Shown: positions 53,872 to 63,092 of the stretch, in pieces
Layout: each line of letters begins with the position of its first letter
How positions within the stretch are numbered: position 1 is the first letter of the stretch
Assembly (NCBI GenBank): GCA_943788935.1
Contig: CALSSE010000017.1
Coordinates: forward strand, 172,001 to 236,000
Direction of reading: 5' to 3'
Length of the DNA stretch: 64,000 nt
Source of the DNA: an uncultured bacterium
GTDB taxonomy: Bacteria; Myxococcota_A; Bradymonadia; UBA7976; VGTA01
Made by a program: the position numbers and the translations under genes
Notes under the pieces: model-generated
What the model was told of the DNA's origin: nothing
What the model saw: only the letters and a program-made list of their open reading frames with translations
Databases searched by the model: none

Positions 53872-56118
53872 ATGAATGAGCCACATTTGCTCCAAGCGCT
53901 TAAAGCGAAGTCTCATCATAATCCACGCACTCGGTATTGGGAAGCCGCGGGCTTGCCTAAATATACCAACGAGTTAATACTCTCTGATAGTCCATACTTA
54001 TTACAACATGCTCACAACCCTATCGACTGGAGAGCATGGAGCGAGGATACCTTCGCAGATGCTCAACGTTTAGATCGACCGGTTTTTCTTAGTATTGGGT
54101 ATAGCACATGTCATTGGTGTCATGTGATGGAGAGAGAATCATTTGAGGATGAAGAGCTCGCTGAGGTGATTAATGAGCATTTTATAGCTATTAAAGTAGA
54201 TCGAGAGGAGCGTCCTGAAATAGACGCACTCTACATGGATTTTTTACAGATCACGACCGGTGAAGGCGGTTGGCCGATGAACCTCTTCCTCACTCCGGAG
54301 AAAAGGCCATTGTTCGCGTCTACTTATTTACCTCCTCGTGATGGAAATAGAGGGGTGAAGGTGGGTCTCCTCTCCTATTTGAAGGTCATGCAGAAGAGCT
54401 GGAGAGACCCTCGCTTGGTCGCTCAAGGAGACGCTCCACTACAGGTCCTCAGAGAATATGCCATTCAACCTCCAGTTCAGCAACTCTCTACCGATTGGTT
54501 AGACCAGGCTGCACAAGAATGGATGAAAGACTTTGATGAAGATTGGGGAGGTTTCTCTGAACCTCCCAAATTTTTACGCCCAGCGATGCTCGAGGCGCTT
54601 TTACGCGCTTGGCACCGTGGAGGAGATCCGAGTTATCTTAAGGCGGTTGAGCTCACTTTGGAGAGAGTCTATTGCGGGGGGATCTATGATCATATCGGTG
54701 GAGGGATCGCCCGATATAGCGTGGATAATCGTTGGTGGCTACCCCACTTTGAGAAGATGCTCTATGACAATGCTCAGCTAGTGATCGTCGCCCTAGAGGC
54801 TTTTCAGATCACCAAGAGGCCTCTTTATGCAGATCTGGCTCGAGATTGTCTCAGCTTTATTGAGCGTGACCTGCAAGTGCATCGTGGCGCATGGGCGGCG
54901 GCGATCGATGCCGAGAGTCTAAGTGATCGAGGCGATCGAGTGGAAGGATACTTTTATACTTGGACCTACAGTGAGCTGAGCGCCCTCTTCTCGGAAGAGG
55001 AGCTAGAGTGGGTAACGGCGACTTTTGGTTTAAGCCCAGAAGGAAATATATATCAGGGTCCTGTTGAGGGGGCTCAAGAGAGTCCTGAGAGCTCATTAGA
55101 GTCATCTGATGAACGAGAGTCATCTCGTCCCCATGATGTAGCAGAAGCTCTCAATGGACGTAATCTCTTTAGGATGTATGAGCCACTCGATAAAGATGAA
55201 AAACGCTACTGGGGTCCTCTAAAAGAGCGTCTCTATCAAGCTCGAGAGCGACGCCCACAGCCTGCTCGTGATGAGCAAGTGGTCTGCGCTTGGAACGCCC
55301 TCATGCTCTCTGCTCTCTCCAAGGCAGCGACTGTACTCGCTAATCCTCATTATTTGACCCTCGCCAAGAGCACTGCCCAATTTTTAACCCAGCGTCTCTG
55401 GGATGGAGCGCGGGTCAAGAGGGTGTGGCGAGTCAATGGTAATGATAGTCAACAGACCGATGGGGTCTTAGAAGATTACATGGCGCTCTCTCTCGGACTC
55501 CTCGATTATTTTGAGGCGTCCGGTGAGGTTGAGTCACTTCACCAAGCGATCGAGGTTTACGAGGCCGCTGAGGTGTTTTTTGATCAAGAGAGAGGTGGGT
55601 TTTTTCGCTGTGAGTTAGAGCGGAGGCGCTCTCTCCCTTATGAGGAGAAGCCTATCATTGATGGCGCAGAGCCCAGCGGTAACGCGCTCGCCGCTCTAGT
55701 GGCGTTGAGGCTCCATCAGCTCACCGATATTCCTCACTATCGAGCGCAGGCTGACAGTACACTTAAGGCGATCGGTTCGATTATGAGCTCTCAGCCGACA
55801 GCGACTCCTAAGGCCCTCTGCGCCTTGGCTCATTGGTTTGGGAGTCGAGGTCAGTTAGTGCTCGTGCACTTAAAGAGAGGTGAAGACCGCATTAAGCACC
55901 CACTCAATGTCGCCTCATGGCAGCTGTTTCAACCCTTTACGATCCGCTTAACCCTCCAATATATTGATACTCAGCTGAAGCAGCATATCCCGATGATCAA
56001 TAAGCGCCCCACCGAGAGTGAGTCGAATCATGCGCTGATCTGCTCTGCTCGAGGGTGTACACCACCGATCTCTCAAGCGTCAGCGCTCCGCTCAGCGCTC
56101 TCTCAACTTGATACTTAA
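53872..56118 (+). CDS. DUF255 thioredoxin-like/six-hairpin protein (YyaL/SPATA20 family)
   Basis: The 748-residue protein has an N-terminal thioredoxin-like DUF255 domain: SPYLLQHAHNPIDWRAWSED, GYSTCHWCHVMERESFED with CHWC (Cys80, Cys83), VDREERPEID and TGEGGWPMNLFLTPE. A long alpha/alpha-toroid region follows (about 200-700: CGGIYDHIGGGIARYSVD, WLPHFEKMLYDNAQL, DGAEPSGNALAA). It matches the widespread YyaL/spermatogenesis-associated protein 20 family, of uncertain function (sugar epimerase-like fold). An acidic/Ser insert lies near residues 398-420. Start supported by GGAG upstream. Confidence 0.92.
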   Translation: MNEPHLLQALKAKSHHNPRTRYWEAAGLPKYTNELILSDSPYLLQHAHNPIDWRAWSEDTFADAQRLDRPVFLSIGYSTCHWCHVMERESFEDEELAEVINEHFIAIKVDREERPEIDALYMDFLQITTGEGGWPMNLFLTPEKRPLFASTYLPPRDGNRGVKVGLLSYLKVMQKSWRDPRLVAQGDAPLQVLREYAIQPPVQQLSTDWLDQAAQEWMKDFDEDWGGFSEPPKFLRPAMLEALLRAWHRGGDPSYLKAVELTLERVYCGGIYDHIGGGIARYSVDNRWWLPHFEKMLYDNAQLVIVALEAFQITKRPLYADLARDCLSFIERDLQVHRGAWAAAIDAESLSDRGDRVEGYFYTWTYSELSALFSEEELEWVTATFGLSPEGNIYQGPVEGAQESPESSLESSDERESSRPHDVAEALNGRNLFRMYEPLDKDEKRYWGPLKERLYQARERRPQPARDEQVVCAWNALMLSALSKAATVLANPHYLTLAKSTAQFLTQRLWDGARVKRVWRVNGNDSQQTDGVLEDYMALSLGLLDYFEASGEVESLHQAIEVYEAAEVFFDQERGGFFRCELERRRSLPYEEKPIIDGAEPSGNALAALVALRLHQLTDIPHYRAQADSTLKAIGSIMSSQPTATPKALCALAHWFGSRGQLVLVHLKRGEDRIKHPLNVASWQLFQPFTIRLTLQYIDTQLKQHIPMINKRPTESESNHALICSARGCTPPISQASALRSALSQLDT

Positions 56119-56314
56119 GGGATCGCTCGTTAGCAGTTTAGCTTACTCACCGAATCTCTAGAAGGAAAATCGGCGTCTCGAGCTGTATCCATGAGTATGG
56201 ATAGAGAATCCTTTACGGACGATCGGTCACTGACGTAGGTTCTACGATATAGGATCAATGTGTGTATTAGATCGTGCATTGAGTCATTCGCTCTCAAGAC
56301 TCATGGGGGGTCAT

Positions 56315-58717
56315 ATGAAGATCATCACTCTCGGTATGCGCTCTTTATTCGTTGATCACTCTCGGGTGATCTTCGCGCTCGCTCAAGGGGTGGTTTTATA
56401 CTTTGGGGTCGCCTGCGATGAGCAAGGTCAGCGCTCCGGTTCAGATCCTCTTGATATGTCAATATCGGTGACAGAGTCAGAGAGGGTAGATCAGAGGGTC
56501 GATGACCCACTCTTTGGCGACGCTGATATAGAGGATATGAACCTTACAGAGCCAACCCCTATATCGAGTGAACCGATCGCTGACTATGACCCCGTCCCTT
56601 TGGTTGATCCTTTCATCGCTACCGGTGGCGAGTATGCAGAGATCGCTAGCGTCAGTCCTGGCGCGAGCGCTCCCAATGGGATGACTCTCGTCGGGCCCGA
56701 TACCCGAAGAGGAGTGATGATCCCTCCCTTTCATTGCGCTGGCTATCACTATCCAGATACCCACATTCAAGGCTTTTCACATACTCATGCTCATGGGATA
56801 GGGGTCGTTGACTATGGCGGGATCTCTCTTATGCCACGGCGGGAATGGAGCGATAGTTATCGAAGTTTTATCGGTAGGCAAGCGCCTTTCTCCCATGATG
56901 AGGAGTGGGCATCAGCGGGTCGTTACGGAGTGGTTTTAAAGGATGATCAGACGATGGTGGACATCGTCGCCACTCCTCATGGAGCTCATCATCGCTATCT
57001 ATTTACGGCAGGTGCTTCGCCGAGCGTGATCCTCGATCTCGGCGATAACCTTGAAACCACTGAGACCCGAGAGTCGAGTTTAAGATATGAAGGAGAGGGA
57101 GAGATCTCCGCTTATCAACGATTAGATGGTTCATATAGCGGTCGCTTTGGAGGAGTAAAGCACTACGCGGTGTTGCGATTATCACCCCCGCCAGAGCGAG
57201 TCATCGCCTGGAGTGATGAAGGAGAGCCTGAAGAGCTCGAGGCTTTATCTGAGCTCAATGGGAGGAGTGTGGGACTCTCTATGATTTTCCCTGAGGGAAC
57301 CGATGAGGTTCATGTCAGGGTGGCGCTCTCTTTTGTTGATTATGAAGGGGCTAGGCTCAACTTAGAGGCAGAGTTGCCTGATCTTGACTTTGAGCGACGA
57401 GTCACCGATGTCGAGCGTCTATGGAGAAATAAGCTCTCTCGAGTGAAGGTTCGCGGGACAGATCGAGAGGTTGCGCGCTTCACTACCGCTCATTATCACA
57501 GCTTATTGATGCCCTCACTCAACAGTGATGTTGACGGTCGTTATCGAGGCTTAGATCAAGAGGTTCATCGAGCTGATTTCGATTATTATAGTGATCTCTC
57601 TCTCTGGGATACCTTTCGAACGCTGCACAGCTTTTACCTCCTCGCTCACCCTGAGTTGCAGAGAGATATGCTGCGGAGCTTGGTCCGAATGTACGAGGAT
57701 GGTGGCTCGCTACCGCGCTGGCCGCTCGCTCATGGCTATACAGGGGGCATGGTGGGAACACCAGCGACTCAGCTCTTTGCAGAGGCGGCGCTAAAAGGCA
57801 TAGGGGGGTGGAATGAAGAGAGCGCTTATGAAGCGGCGCTCGCCCAAACCCTCGGTGAAGCGAGTGAGGCCACTCGAGGAGGAGGTGACTCATACCTACG
57901 ATTAGGATGGGTGCCTATGGAAGAGGTGAGCGGCTCTGTGTCACGGACTCTTGAGTTTGCTTGGTCTGATGACGCGCTCGCTCGTTGGGCAACCTTAAGA
58001 GACGCTGAGGAAGCGGAATTGCTCACTCAACTCTCGGGGTCATGGCGTAACCATTGGGATGAGACTCAGAACTTCATGGTGGGGCGAGATGCTGAGGGGT
58101 CGTTTATGACTCTTGAGAGCCCATTAACTTGGGAGAGTGTGTACGTTGAAGGGAACGCTTGGCATTATTTATGGTACGTACCCTATGATGTCGAGGGGAT
58201 GATTGATGTTCAGCATGATGGAGACCGAGCAGCCTTTCTGAGTCGTCTGCACAACTATTGGACCGAGGTCTACGAAGAGGAGGATGACTACCTTCCCGAC
58301 GATTACTATTGGCATGGTAACGAGCCAGTATTACATTATGCTTGGCTAGGAAGTCTCGCTGGCGATCACTCGCTCACAGTGGAGGCCTCTCATCATATAT
58401 TGGAGACTCGTTATGGCCATGAACCCGCAGATGGACTCGACGGCAACGATGATTCAGGAACACTCTCTGCGTGGTATCTCTTCACGACTATGGGATTTTA
58501 TCCGATCGCGGGGACAGCGGACTATGCGCTCGGTGCTCCGCTATTCGAAAGGATAGAGATCTCAGGTCCTAGCGAGACTCAGCCTCCGCTAGTGATCGAG
58601 GCGGTCAATAGCGGCTGGTATCGCACACCGAGAGTGGTATTCAATGAGATGAACGAGCTTGAGAGGCCCGTCATCGATCATCAAACTTTGTTAAGAGGTC
58701 TAAATTTCGTCTACTGA
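56315..58717 (+). CDS. GH92 family (alpha-mannosidase-like) lipoprotein
   Basis: This lipoprotein (lipobox YFGVAC) has an acidic linker, then a full glycoside hydrolase family 92 region. GH92 marks are GFSHTHAHGIGVVDYGGISLMP, LSLWDTFRTLHSFYLLAHPE, GGMVGTPATQLFAEA and the late motif GNDDSGTLSAWYLFTTMGFYP. GH92 enzymes are calcium-dependent exo-alpha-mannosidases (alpha-1,2 and related). ATG 56315 follows a GGGGGG site; ATG 56258 gives 19 extra residues before the signal. It suggests use of mannose-rich glycans from outside the cell. Confidence 0.9.
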   Translation: MKIITLGMRSLFVDHSRVIFALAQGVVLYFGVACDEQGQRSGSDPLDMSISVTESERVDQRVDDPLFGDADIEDMNLTEPTPISSEPIADYDPVPLVDPFIATGGEYAEIASVSPGASAPNGMTLVGPDTRRGVMIPPFHCAGYHYPDTHIQGFSHTHAHGIGVVDYGGISLMPRREWSDSYRSFIGRQAPFSHDEEWASAGRYGVVLKDDQTMVDIVATPHGAHHRYLFTAGASPSVILDLGDNLETTETRESSLRYEGEGEISAYQRLDGSYSGRFGGVKHYAVLRLSPPPERVIAWSDEGEPEELEALSELNGRSVGLSMIFPEGTDEVHVRVALSFVDYEGARLNLEAELPDLDFERRVTDVERLWRNKLSRVKVRGTDREVARFTTAHYHSLLMPSLNSDVDGRYRGLDQEVHRADFDYYSDLSLWDTFRTLHSFYLLAHPELQRDMLRSLVRMYEDGGSLPRWPLAHGYTGGMVGTPATQLFAEAALKGIGGWNEESAYEAALAQTLGEASEATRGGGDSYLRLGWVPMEEVSGSVSRTLEFAWSDDALARWATLRDAEEAELLTQLSGSWRNHWDETQNFMVGRDAEGSFMTLESPLTWESVYVEGNAWHYLWYVPYDVEGMIDVQHDGDRAAFLSRLHNYWTEVYEEEDDYLPDDYYWHGNEPVLHYAWLGSLAGDHSLTVEASHHILETRYGHEPADGLDGNDDSGTLSAWYLFTTMGFYPIAGTADYALGAPLFERIEISGPSETQPPLVIEAVNSGWYRTPRVVFNEMNELERPVIDHQTLLRGLNFVY

Positions 58718-58799
58718 CTTTTATGTAGTCTAGTGAGAGACGACGCTTGACTTCTAAATCGCTCTGTTAAGCGATGAGCCTCCATAGAGGAGGTCGCAC

Positions 58800-58967
58800 T
58801 TACTTGAGCTTAGTCTCTTTGAACAAGACATGCTTACGGACTTTAGGGTCATACTTCATAAGCTCTAGTTTACCGGTGCTAGTGCGTCGGTTTTTGCTAG
58901 TGGTATAGAAATAGCCGGTTCCTGCGGTGCTCTCTAGCTTGATTTTTTCGCGCTTTGGCTTAGCCAT
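58800..58967 (-). CDS. rpmG: 50S ribosomal protein L33
   Basis: The 55-residue protein reads AKPKREKIKLESTAGTGYFY, then TSKNRRTSTGKLELMKYDP and VRKHVLFKETKLK. It aligns along its whole length with E. coli L33, also 55 residues. It is the cysteine-free form, without the zinc CxxC pairs of other L33 paralogues. GGGAG stands ten bases before ATG 58967. It is monocistronic here, separated from rpsB-tsf-pyrH by the hypothetical gene on the other strand. Confidence 0.95.
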   Translation of the reverse strand: MAKPKREKIKLESTAGTGYFYTTSKNRRTSTGKLELMKYDPKVRKHVLFKETKLK

Positions 58968-59057
58968 AATATTACTCCCTTGACACTCGACTGAGCTACG
59001 CTCTAATACGAGCTACTCATTCTTTGACATTTGTATTGAGGTTAAACCGTTTACACG

Positions 59058-59522
59058 ATGAAACGAGCGTCCGCAAGCGATTTATCATTAGACTTACTCT
59101 TAACTGTTTTAGAGGAGCGATCACCTATTCAGACTTTACTCAGTGGACTCACCTGTTCCCAGTGTAAATCGCAAACGATCATTTATATTTTTCAGTGCGC
59201 TCTACGCTTTGTTGAGCAGCACACCTCTCCTTGTTCGTGGCAGAGACATCGGCTCCATGCTCTACTCGGCCCCTTATACTTGGAGAGTCTCCAATGCTTA
59301 CCCGAAGTCGAGCGATATTCTCCCTCTTTTCGACAAAAAGACGCTACTCCTCCACGGACCGCAGAGCTGCTCTTAGCGTCTACATTATGGGGAGACCCCT
59401 CTTGGTGCGCTCATCAAAAAGCGATTAATGGTCGAGCAGAGAGGCTTATCCGAACGATCGAAGAGCTCTCTATGATCTGTCATGAGGTCCTCAGATCAGT
59501 CGACGAGCATACCGAAGACTAG
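59058..59522 (+). CDS. Hypothetical protein
   Basis: The 154-residue protein is mostly helical, with seven cysteines, including CSQC near residue 33, and a C-terminal LLASTLWGDPSWCAHQKAINGRAERLIRTIEEL. No family recognised. It diverges from rpmG and overlaps the convergent pyrH stop by four bases. Codon use and the absence of a stronger overlapping frame favour a real gene, but the evidence is modest. Confidence 0.55.
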   Translation: MKRASASDLSLDLLLTVLEERSPIQTLLSGLTCSQCKSQTIIYIFQCALRFVEQHTSPCSWQRHRLHALLGPLYLESLQCLPEVERYSPSFRQKDATPPRTAELLLASTLWGDPSWCAHQKAINGRAERLIRTIEELSMICHEVLRSVDEHTED

Positions 59523-60271
59523 AGGGAGTCGCTGACGAGCTCATCTTTTAGCCCCACTCCGACGAGGGTGCCCTTCACCTCTCCGAGGAGCGCTCGCTTG
59601 AGCGCCTCTTCATGGTGCATATTGAAGACACGTAGGGAGATCCCCTCTGCTTGGCAGATCGCGAAAGCTGAAGCATCCATCACCTTCAGCTGCCTCTGGA
59701 GACAGGTCGCATAGCTCACCCTACGATAGCGCTTCGCCTCAGGATAAACTCGAGGATCAGCTTCATATACGCCATCGACTTGGGTGCCTTTGAGGACCTC
59801 ATCAGCCCCCAACTCGGCAGCGCGTAGCGCCGCCGCTGAGTCAGTAGTGAAGAAGGGATTACCTGTGCCTCCGGCAAAAATACACACCGCGCCAGACGCC
59901 AACGCGTCGAGAGCCTCAGCGTGGTGAAAGAGCTTCATGACCCGAGGCATCTCGATGGCGCAGAAAGCCTCTGCTCTCTGTCCTGACCTCTCTAGTGCAT
60001 CTTGCAGAGCGAGACCATTCATCACTGTAGCCATCATTCCCATTTGGTCAGCGCGGCTTCGATTCATACCGTTCGCGCTGCCCTGGACTCCGCGGAAGAT
60101 GTTGCCACCACCTACGACGATCCCTACTTGTACACCTTGAGCACAAGCAGATGTAATCGCGGCGACGACATCGCTGATCATCGCCTCCTGAATCCCAAAG
60201 TCGAGGTCGCCCATAAGGGCCTCTCCAGAGAGCTTAAGGAGTACTCTTCGCGCTGTATATTGATCGCTCAA
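59519..60271 (-). CDS. pyrH: Uridylate kinase (UMP kinase)
   Basis: This bacterial hexameric enzyme phosphorylates UMP to UDP. The 250-residue protein has RRVLLKLSGEALMGD, VGIVVGGGNIFRG, RSRADQMGMMATVMNGLALQDAL, FAGGTGNPFFTTDSAAALRA and KGTQVDGVYEADP, the full family set. TTG 60271 follows AAGGGG by five bases, nine bases after tsf. The frr gene that usually follows is absent here. Confidence 0.95.
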   Translation of the reverse strand: MSDQYTARRVLLKLSGEALMGDLDFGIQEAMISDVVAAITSACAQGVQVGIVVGGGNIFRGVQGSANGMNRSRADQMGMMATVMNGLALQDALERSGQRAEAFCAIEMPRVMKLFHHAEALDALASGAVCIFAGGTGNPFFTTDSAAALRAAELGADEVLKGTQVDGVYEADPRVYPEAKRYRRVSYATCLQRQLKVMDASAFAICQAEGISLRVFNMHHEEALKRALLGEVKGTLVGVGLKDELVSDSL

Positions 60272-60280
60272 AAGCGCCCC

Positions 60281-60931
60281 TTAGATAGCAGCCGCTGCAG
60301 CTGCGACTTCTGCTGCGAAGTCTTCTTCTTTCTTCTCGATCCCTTCACCGAGCTCAAAGCGAACGAAACGACGAAGTTTGATGTTCTCTTTGATGGTGGA
60401 GGCGACCTCAATGATGTACTGCTCTACAGTGAGTTTATCATCTTTGACATACGCTTGGTTCAAGAGGCAGACATCGCTGTGCCATTTCTTGATCTTACCG
60501 GTCATGATTCTATCGATCATCGCCTCAGGCTTGCCTTCAGCGAGGAGCTGAGCGGCATAGATCTCTTTTTGCTTTGCAGTCACATCCTCAGGGATCTCGT
60601 TCGCGTCGAGGTACAATGGGTTGCTCGCTGCGATGTGCATAGCGATGTTCTTAATCATCGCCTGGAATTGCTCGCCACGAGCGACGAAGTCAGTCTCACT
60701 GTTAACCTCGACCATCGCGCCAACACGACCATCGTGGATGTAAGAGTATACGGCGCCTTCAGCGGCGACTTTACCAGAGCGCTTGGCGACAGCTGCGAGA
60801 CTCTTCTTCTGAAGGTACTCGACCGCTTTCGTCATATCGCCATCATTCTCGACGAGCGCTTTCTTACAATCCATCATACCTGCGCCGGTCTTGGCGCGAA
60901 GCTCTGAGACAAGTTTTGCGGTAATAGCCAT
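60281..60931 (-). CDS. tsf: Elongation factor Ts
   Basis: Nucleotide-exchange factor for EF-Tu. The N-terminal UBA-like part reads AKLVSELRAKTGAGMMDCKKAL. SETDFVAR holds the TDFV motif that contacts EF-Tu. At 216 residues it is the short form (E. coli has 283), as in many deltaproteobacteria and Thermus. It ends in an alanine-rich tail. It is downstream of rpsB by 43 bases in the conserved order. Confidence 0.95.
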   Translation of the reverse strand: MAITAKLVSELRAKTGAGMMDCKKALVENDGDMTKAVEYLQKKSLAAVAKRSGKVAAEGAVYSYIHDGRVGAMVEVNSETDFVARGEQFQAMIKNIAMHIAASNPLYLDANEIPEDVTAKQKEIYAAQLLAEGKPEAMIDRIMTGKIKKWHSDVCLLNQAYVKDDKLTVEQYIIEVASTIKENIKLRRFVRFELGEGIEKKEEDFAAEVAAAAAAI

Positions 60932-60974
60932 GATGCTATCCTCTCTTAAGTGTTAAGTCTAAAAGTGTGATTGA

Positions 60975-61976
60975 TTAGGCTTCAGCGCTCTCAGCGCCTT
61001 TGCTGACATTAACGACCTCAACCTCAACCGCAAGGTCATCACCGGTGAAACCCTCAGCGTCATCGCTCCCTTGGTAATTCTGTCCTTCAAGAACAGCTTC
61101 AGCGATGCCATTGGCGAAGAGCTGAATCGCACGAATCGCGTCGTCGTTACCAGGGATCGGGAAGTCGATATCTTTAGGATTAGTATTGGTATCAACGATG
61201 GCGATCACTGGAATCCCGAGGCGCTTCGCTTCGGCGACCGCGATGTGCTCTTTATTGATATCAACAACGAAGAGGATCTTAGGGAGCTCCTTCATGTTCT
61301 TGATACCACCGAGGTTATTGTTGAGCTTCTCGAACTCACGAGAGAGCTTGAGGAGCTCTTTCTTATTGAGGGTTGTGGTCTGACGGGCTCGGGCGACCTT
61401 AGGCTCAAGGATAGCACTCATGGCCTCGCGATTAATTCCGCTCTCTAATGAAGCGTTGGCGAGCTCGACGAGCTTAGCGTAATCACTGTCGCTCAGCTCA
61501 GCGCCAGAAAGTCGTGCGAAGATCTTTTGGAGATCAGCGATGTCATACTCAGAGATGAATTCATTCTCCTCGCTGAGGAGCTCAGTGACTTTCTTCAATG
61601 CCTGCATAGGGAGGATCATTGGCTCAAGCTCTTGGAGGCGCTTAATTGACTCTTTGACAGTACGAAAGTTAGTGAGAGTTCCGCCGAGCCAGCGATGAGT
61701 CATGTGGAACATGCCACACTTATCAGCAGCTTCAATCACCATGTCTTGAGCTTGCTTCTTGGTCGCGACAAAGAGGACATTACCACCACGACTCGCTTCA
61801 GTCTTGACCACTTGAAAAGCGCGATCATAAAGAGGGAGTGTCTTTTGGAGATCGATAATGTGGATCCCGTTACGCTCACCGAAGATGTATTGAGCCATCT
61901 GTGGGTTCCAGCGAGCAGTTTGGTGACCAAAGTGTACACCAGCTTCGAGCATCTCTTGTAGAGTAATGTTTGACAT
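60975..61976 (-). CDS. rpsB: 30S ribosomal protein S2 with a 74-residue insertion
   Basis: S2 motifs span the protein: MLEAGVHFGHQTARWNPQM, HIIDLQKTLPLYDRAF, FVATKKQAQD, HRWLGGTLTNFRTVKESIKRL, LNNNLGGIKNM and VAIVDTN-type strands ending DDAIRAIQLF. Between SIKRLQELE (residue 110) and LNNNLGGIKNM (228) there are 119 residues where E. coli has 45. The 74 extra residues sit in the coiled-coil arm, contain no stop and look helical (LTELLSEENEFISEYDIADLQ region). The C-terminal acidic tail is also extended. First gene of rpsB-tsf-pyrH. Confidence 0.95.
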   Translation of the reverse strand: MSNITLQEMLEAGVHFGHQTARWNPQMAQYIFGERNGIHIIDLQKTLPLYDRAFQVVKTEASRGGNVLFVATKKQAQDMVIEAADKCGMFHMTHRWLGGTLTNFRTVKESIKRLQELEPMILPMQALKKVTELLSEENEFISEYDIADLQKIFARLSGAELSDSDYAKLVELANASLESGINREAMSAILEPKVARARQTTTLNKKELLKLSREFEKLNNNLGGIKNMKELPKILFVVDINKEHIAVAEAKRLGIPVIAIVDTNTNPKDIDFPIPGNDDAIRAIQLFANGIAEAVLEGQNYQGSDDAEGFTGDDLAVEVEVVNVSKGAESAEA

Positions 61977-62250
61977 GTTATTTTCCTTAAGGTGACGTTA
62001 ACTCTCACGTTTATCATTGCGACCACCCTCCCCAAAAGGGACGTCAGGAGCCGCTCAAAACGTGTGTTCGTTAATAGAGTAAGATAAACTCTCTCAATCT
62101 CTTGATATTAAGAGCGCATTTGCCTTACCAAATCGAGGTTCGCCTGACAAGAGCTTTCCTCATAAATTAGTCAAGCTGATAGAGTGTTTATGTCATACTC
62201 AAGCAAGGTCGTTGATTTGATGTAGATCAGAGCGAGGTAAGAGGTTGTTT

Positions 62251-62997
62251 ATGAAGGGTTCATTAATTAAAGAAGAGCAGACTCAAGAAGAGCAGACTCA
62301 AGAAGAGCAGACTCAAGAAGAGCAGACTCAAGAAGAGCAGACTCAAGAAGAGCAGACTCAAGAAGAGCAGAGGTCGAACATAGAGACTCGGATGCTCTTG
62401 TGCTTAGACTTCGATCTCACGCTTACTCAGACTCACATGTTTCATTATGTCGTCGAAGCTATCAACGGGGGCTTTTCCAGAGAAGACGCAGTGTTGAGAG
62501 CGATTAAGATTATTCGTCGTCAAGGACCGAAAGGAGGAAAACTTTTGTGGAGCTCTATCGCGAGTTGGCTAGACGCTGGGCATGGGGTGGCTGTGACTAG
62601 CTACACTTCATTCCCTGAGCTGCCTCAAGCCCTCCTCTCTCTTGGAGTCAGCGCGCTACGTCAAGAGCTTCAAGACCGACGCCTTACTCGCTGGTTGAGC
62701 AGACCGTTGGTGATCTTTGGTGATCCCGCTCCGGCGTTTAACCCTCCGGTCAAGTTACCTCATACAGTGCTGATTCCTCGTGTTGAGCTTATCAGCGGCG
62801 ACCATGGTAAGAACTTACATATACAAATGGCGCTCGATGAGTTAAAGCGGAGAGGCTTTCATTATCAGCGAGCGGTTTTGATGGATGACGACCCCACCAA
62901 TATAGCCCTCGCTGCCGCAGCGGGTCACTTAGTGATCCCTGTAGAGAGAGAGGCGAAAGATGACGATCATCTCGATCGCTTGAGAGCGCTCTTATAA
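62251..62997 (+). CDS. HAD-like hydrolase with EEQTQ repeat N-terminus
   Basis: After an N-terminal (EEQTQ)6 repeat, the protein carries the HAD phosphatase motifs. These are I LDFDLTLT (Asp nucleophile), II GVAVTSYT, III Lys in DHGKNLH and IV LMDDDPTN. It has no membrane segment, so the repeat tail is cytosolic. Substrate unknown. ATG 62251 has GAGG six bases upstream; TTG 62245 adds two residues. It lies divergently from rpsB. Confidence 0.82.
   Translation: MKGSLIKEEQTQEEQTQEEQTQEEQTQEEQTQEEQTQEEQRSNIETRMLLCLDFDLTLTQTHMFHYVVEAINGGFSREDAVLRAIKIIRRQGPKGGKLLWSSIASWLDAGHGVAVTSYTSFPELPQALLSLGVSALRQELQDRRLTRWLSRPLVIFGDPAPAFNPPVKLPHTVLIPRVELISGDHGKNLHIQMALDELKRRGFHYQRAVLMDDDPTNIALAAAAGHLVIPVEREAKDDDHLDRLRALL
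62272..62370 (+). repeat. 15-bp tandem repeat encoding EEQTQ, six copies and a partial
   Basis: The unit gaagagcagactcaa is identical in six copies (62272-62361), then a partial copy at 62362. It encodes the N-terminal tail of the HAD-like protein. Confidence 0.96.
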
Positions 62998-63020
62998 GTA
63001 GCTTATACTTTGATCGGATA

Positions 63021-63092
63021 AGCTAAGATGAGATGAGACGAACTGAGCTAAGATGAGGCGAGATGAGATGAGCTAAGACGAGCTAAGATGAG
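63021..63092. repeat. Short repeats based on gctaagatgag
   Basis: Overlapping copies of agctaagatgag and gagatgag fill the gap between the HAD-like gene and the SpoU-family gene and run into its last codons. Confidence 0.8.

Noticed and set aside
58758..58793. Hairpins atcgct/agcgat and cctcc/ggagg between the GH92 gene and rpmG
   Set aside because: Stems are short and no T run follows on either strand, so not called as terminators.
60002..60907. 301-codon plus-strand frame over tsf and pyrH
   Set aside because: Lies fully antisense to two well-conserved genes; no recognisable motif.
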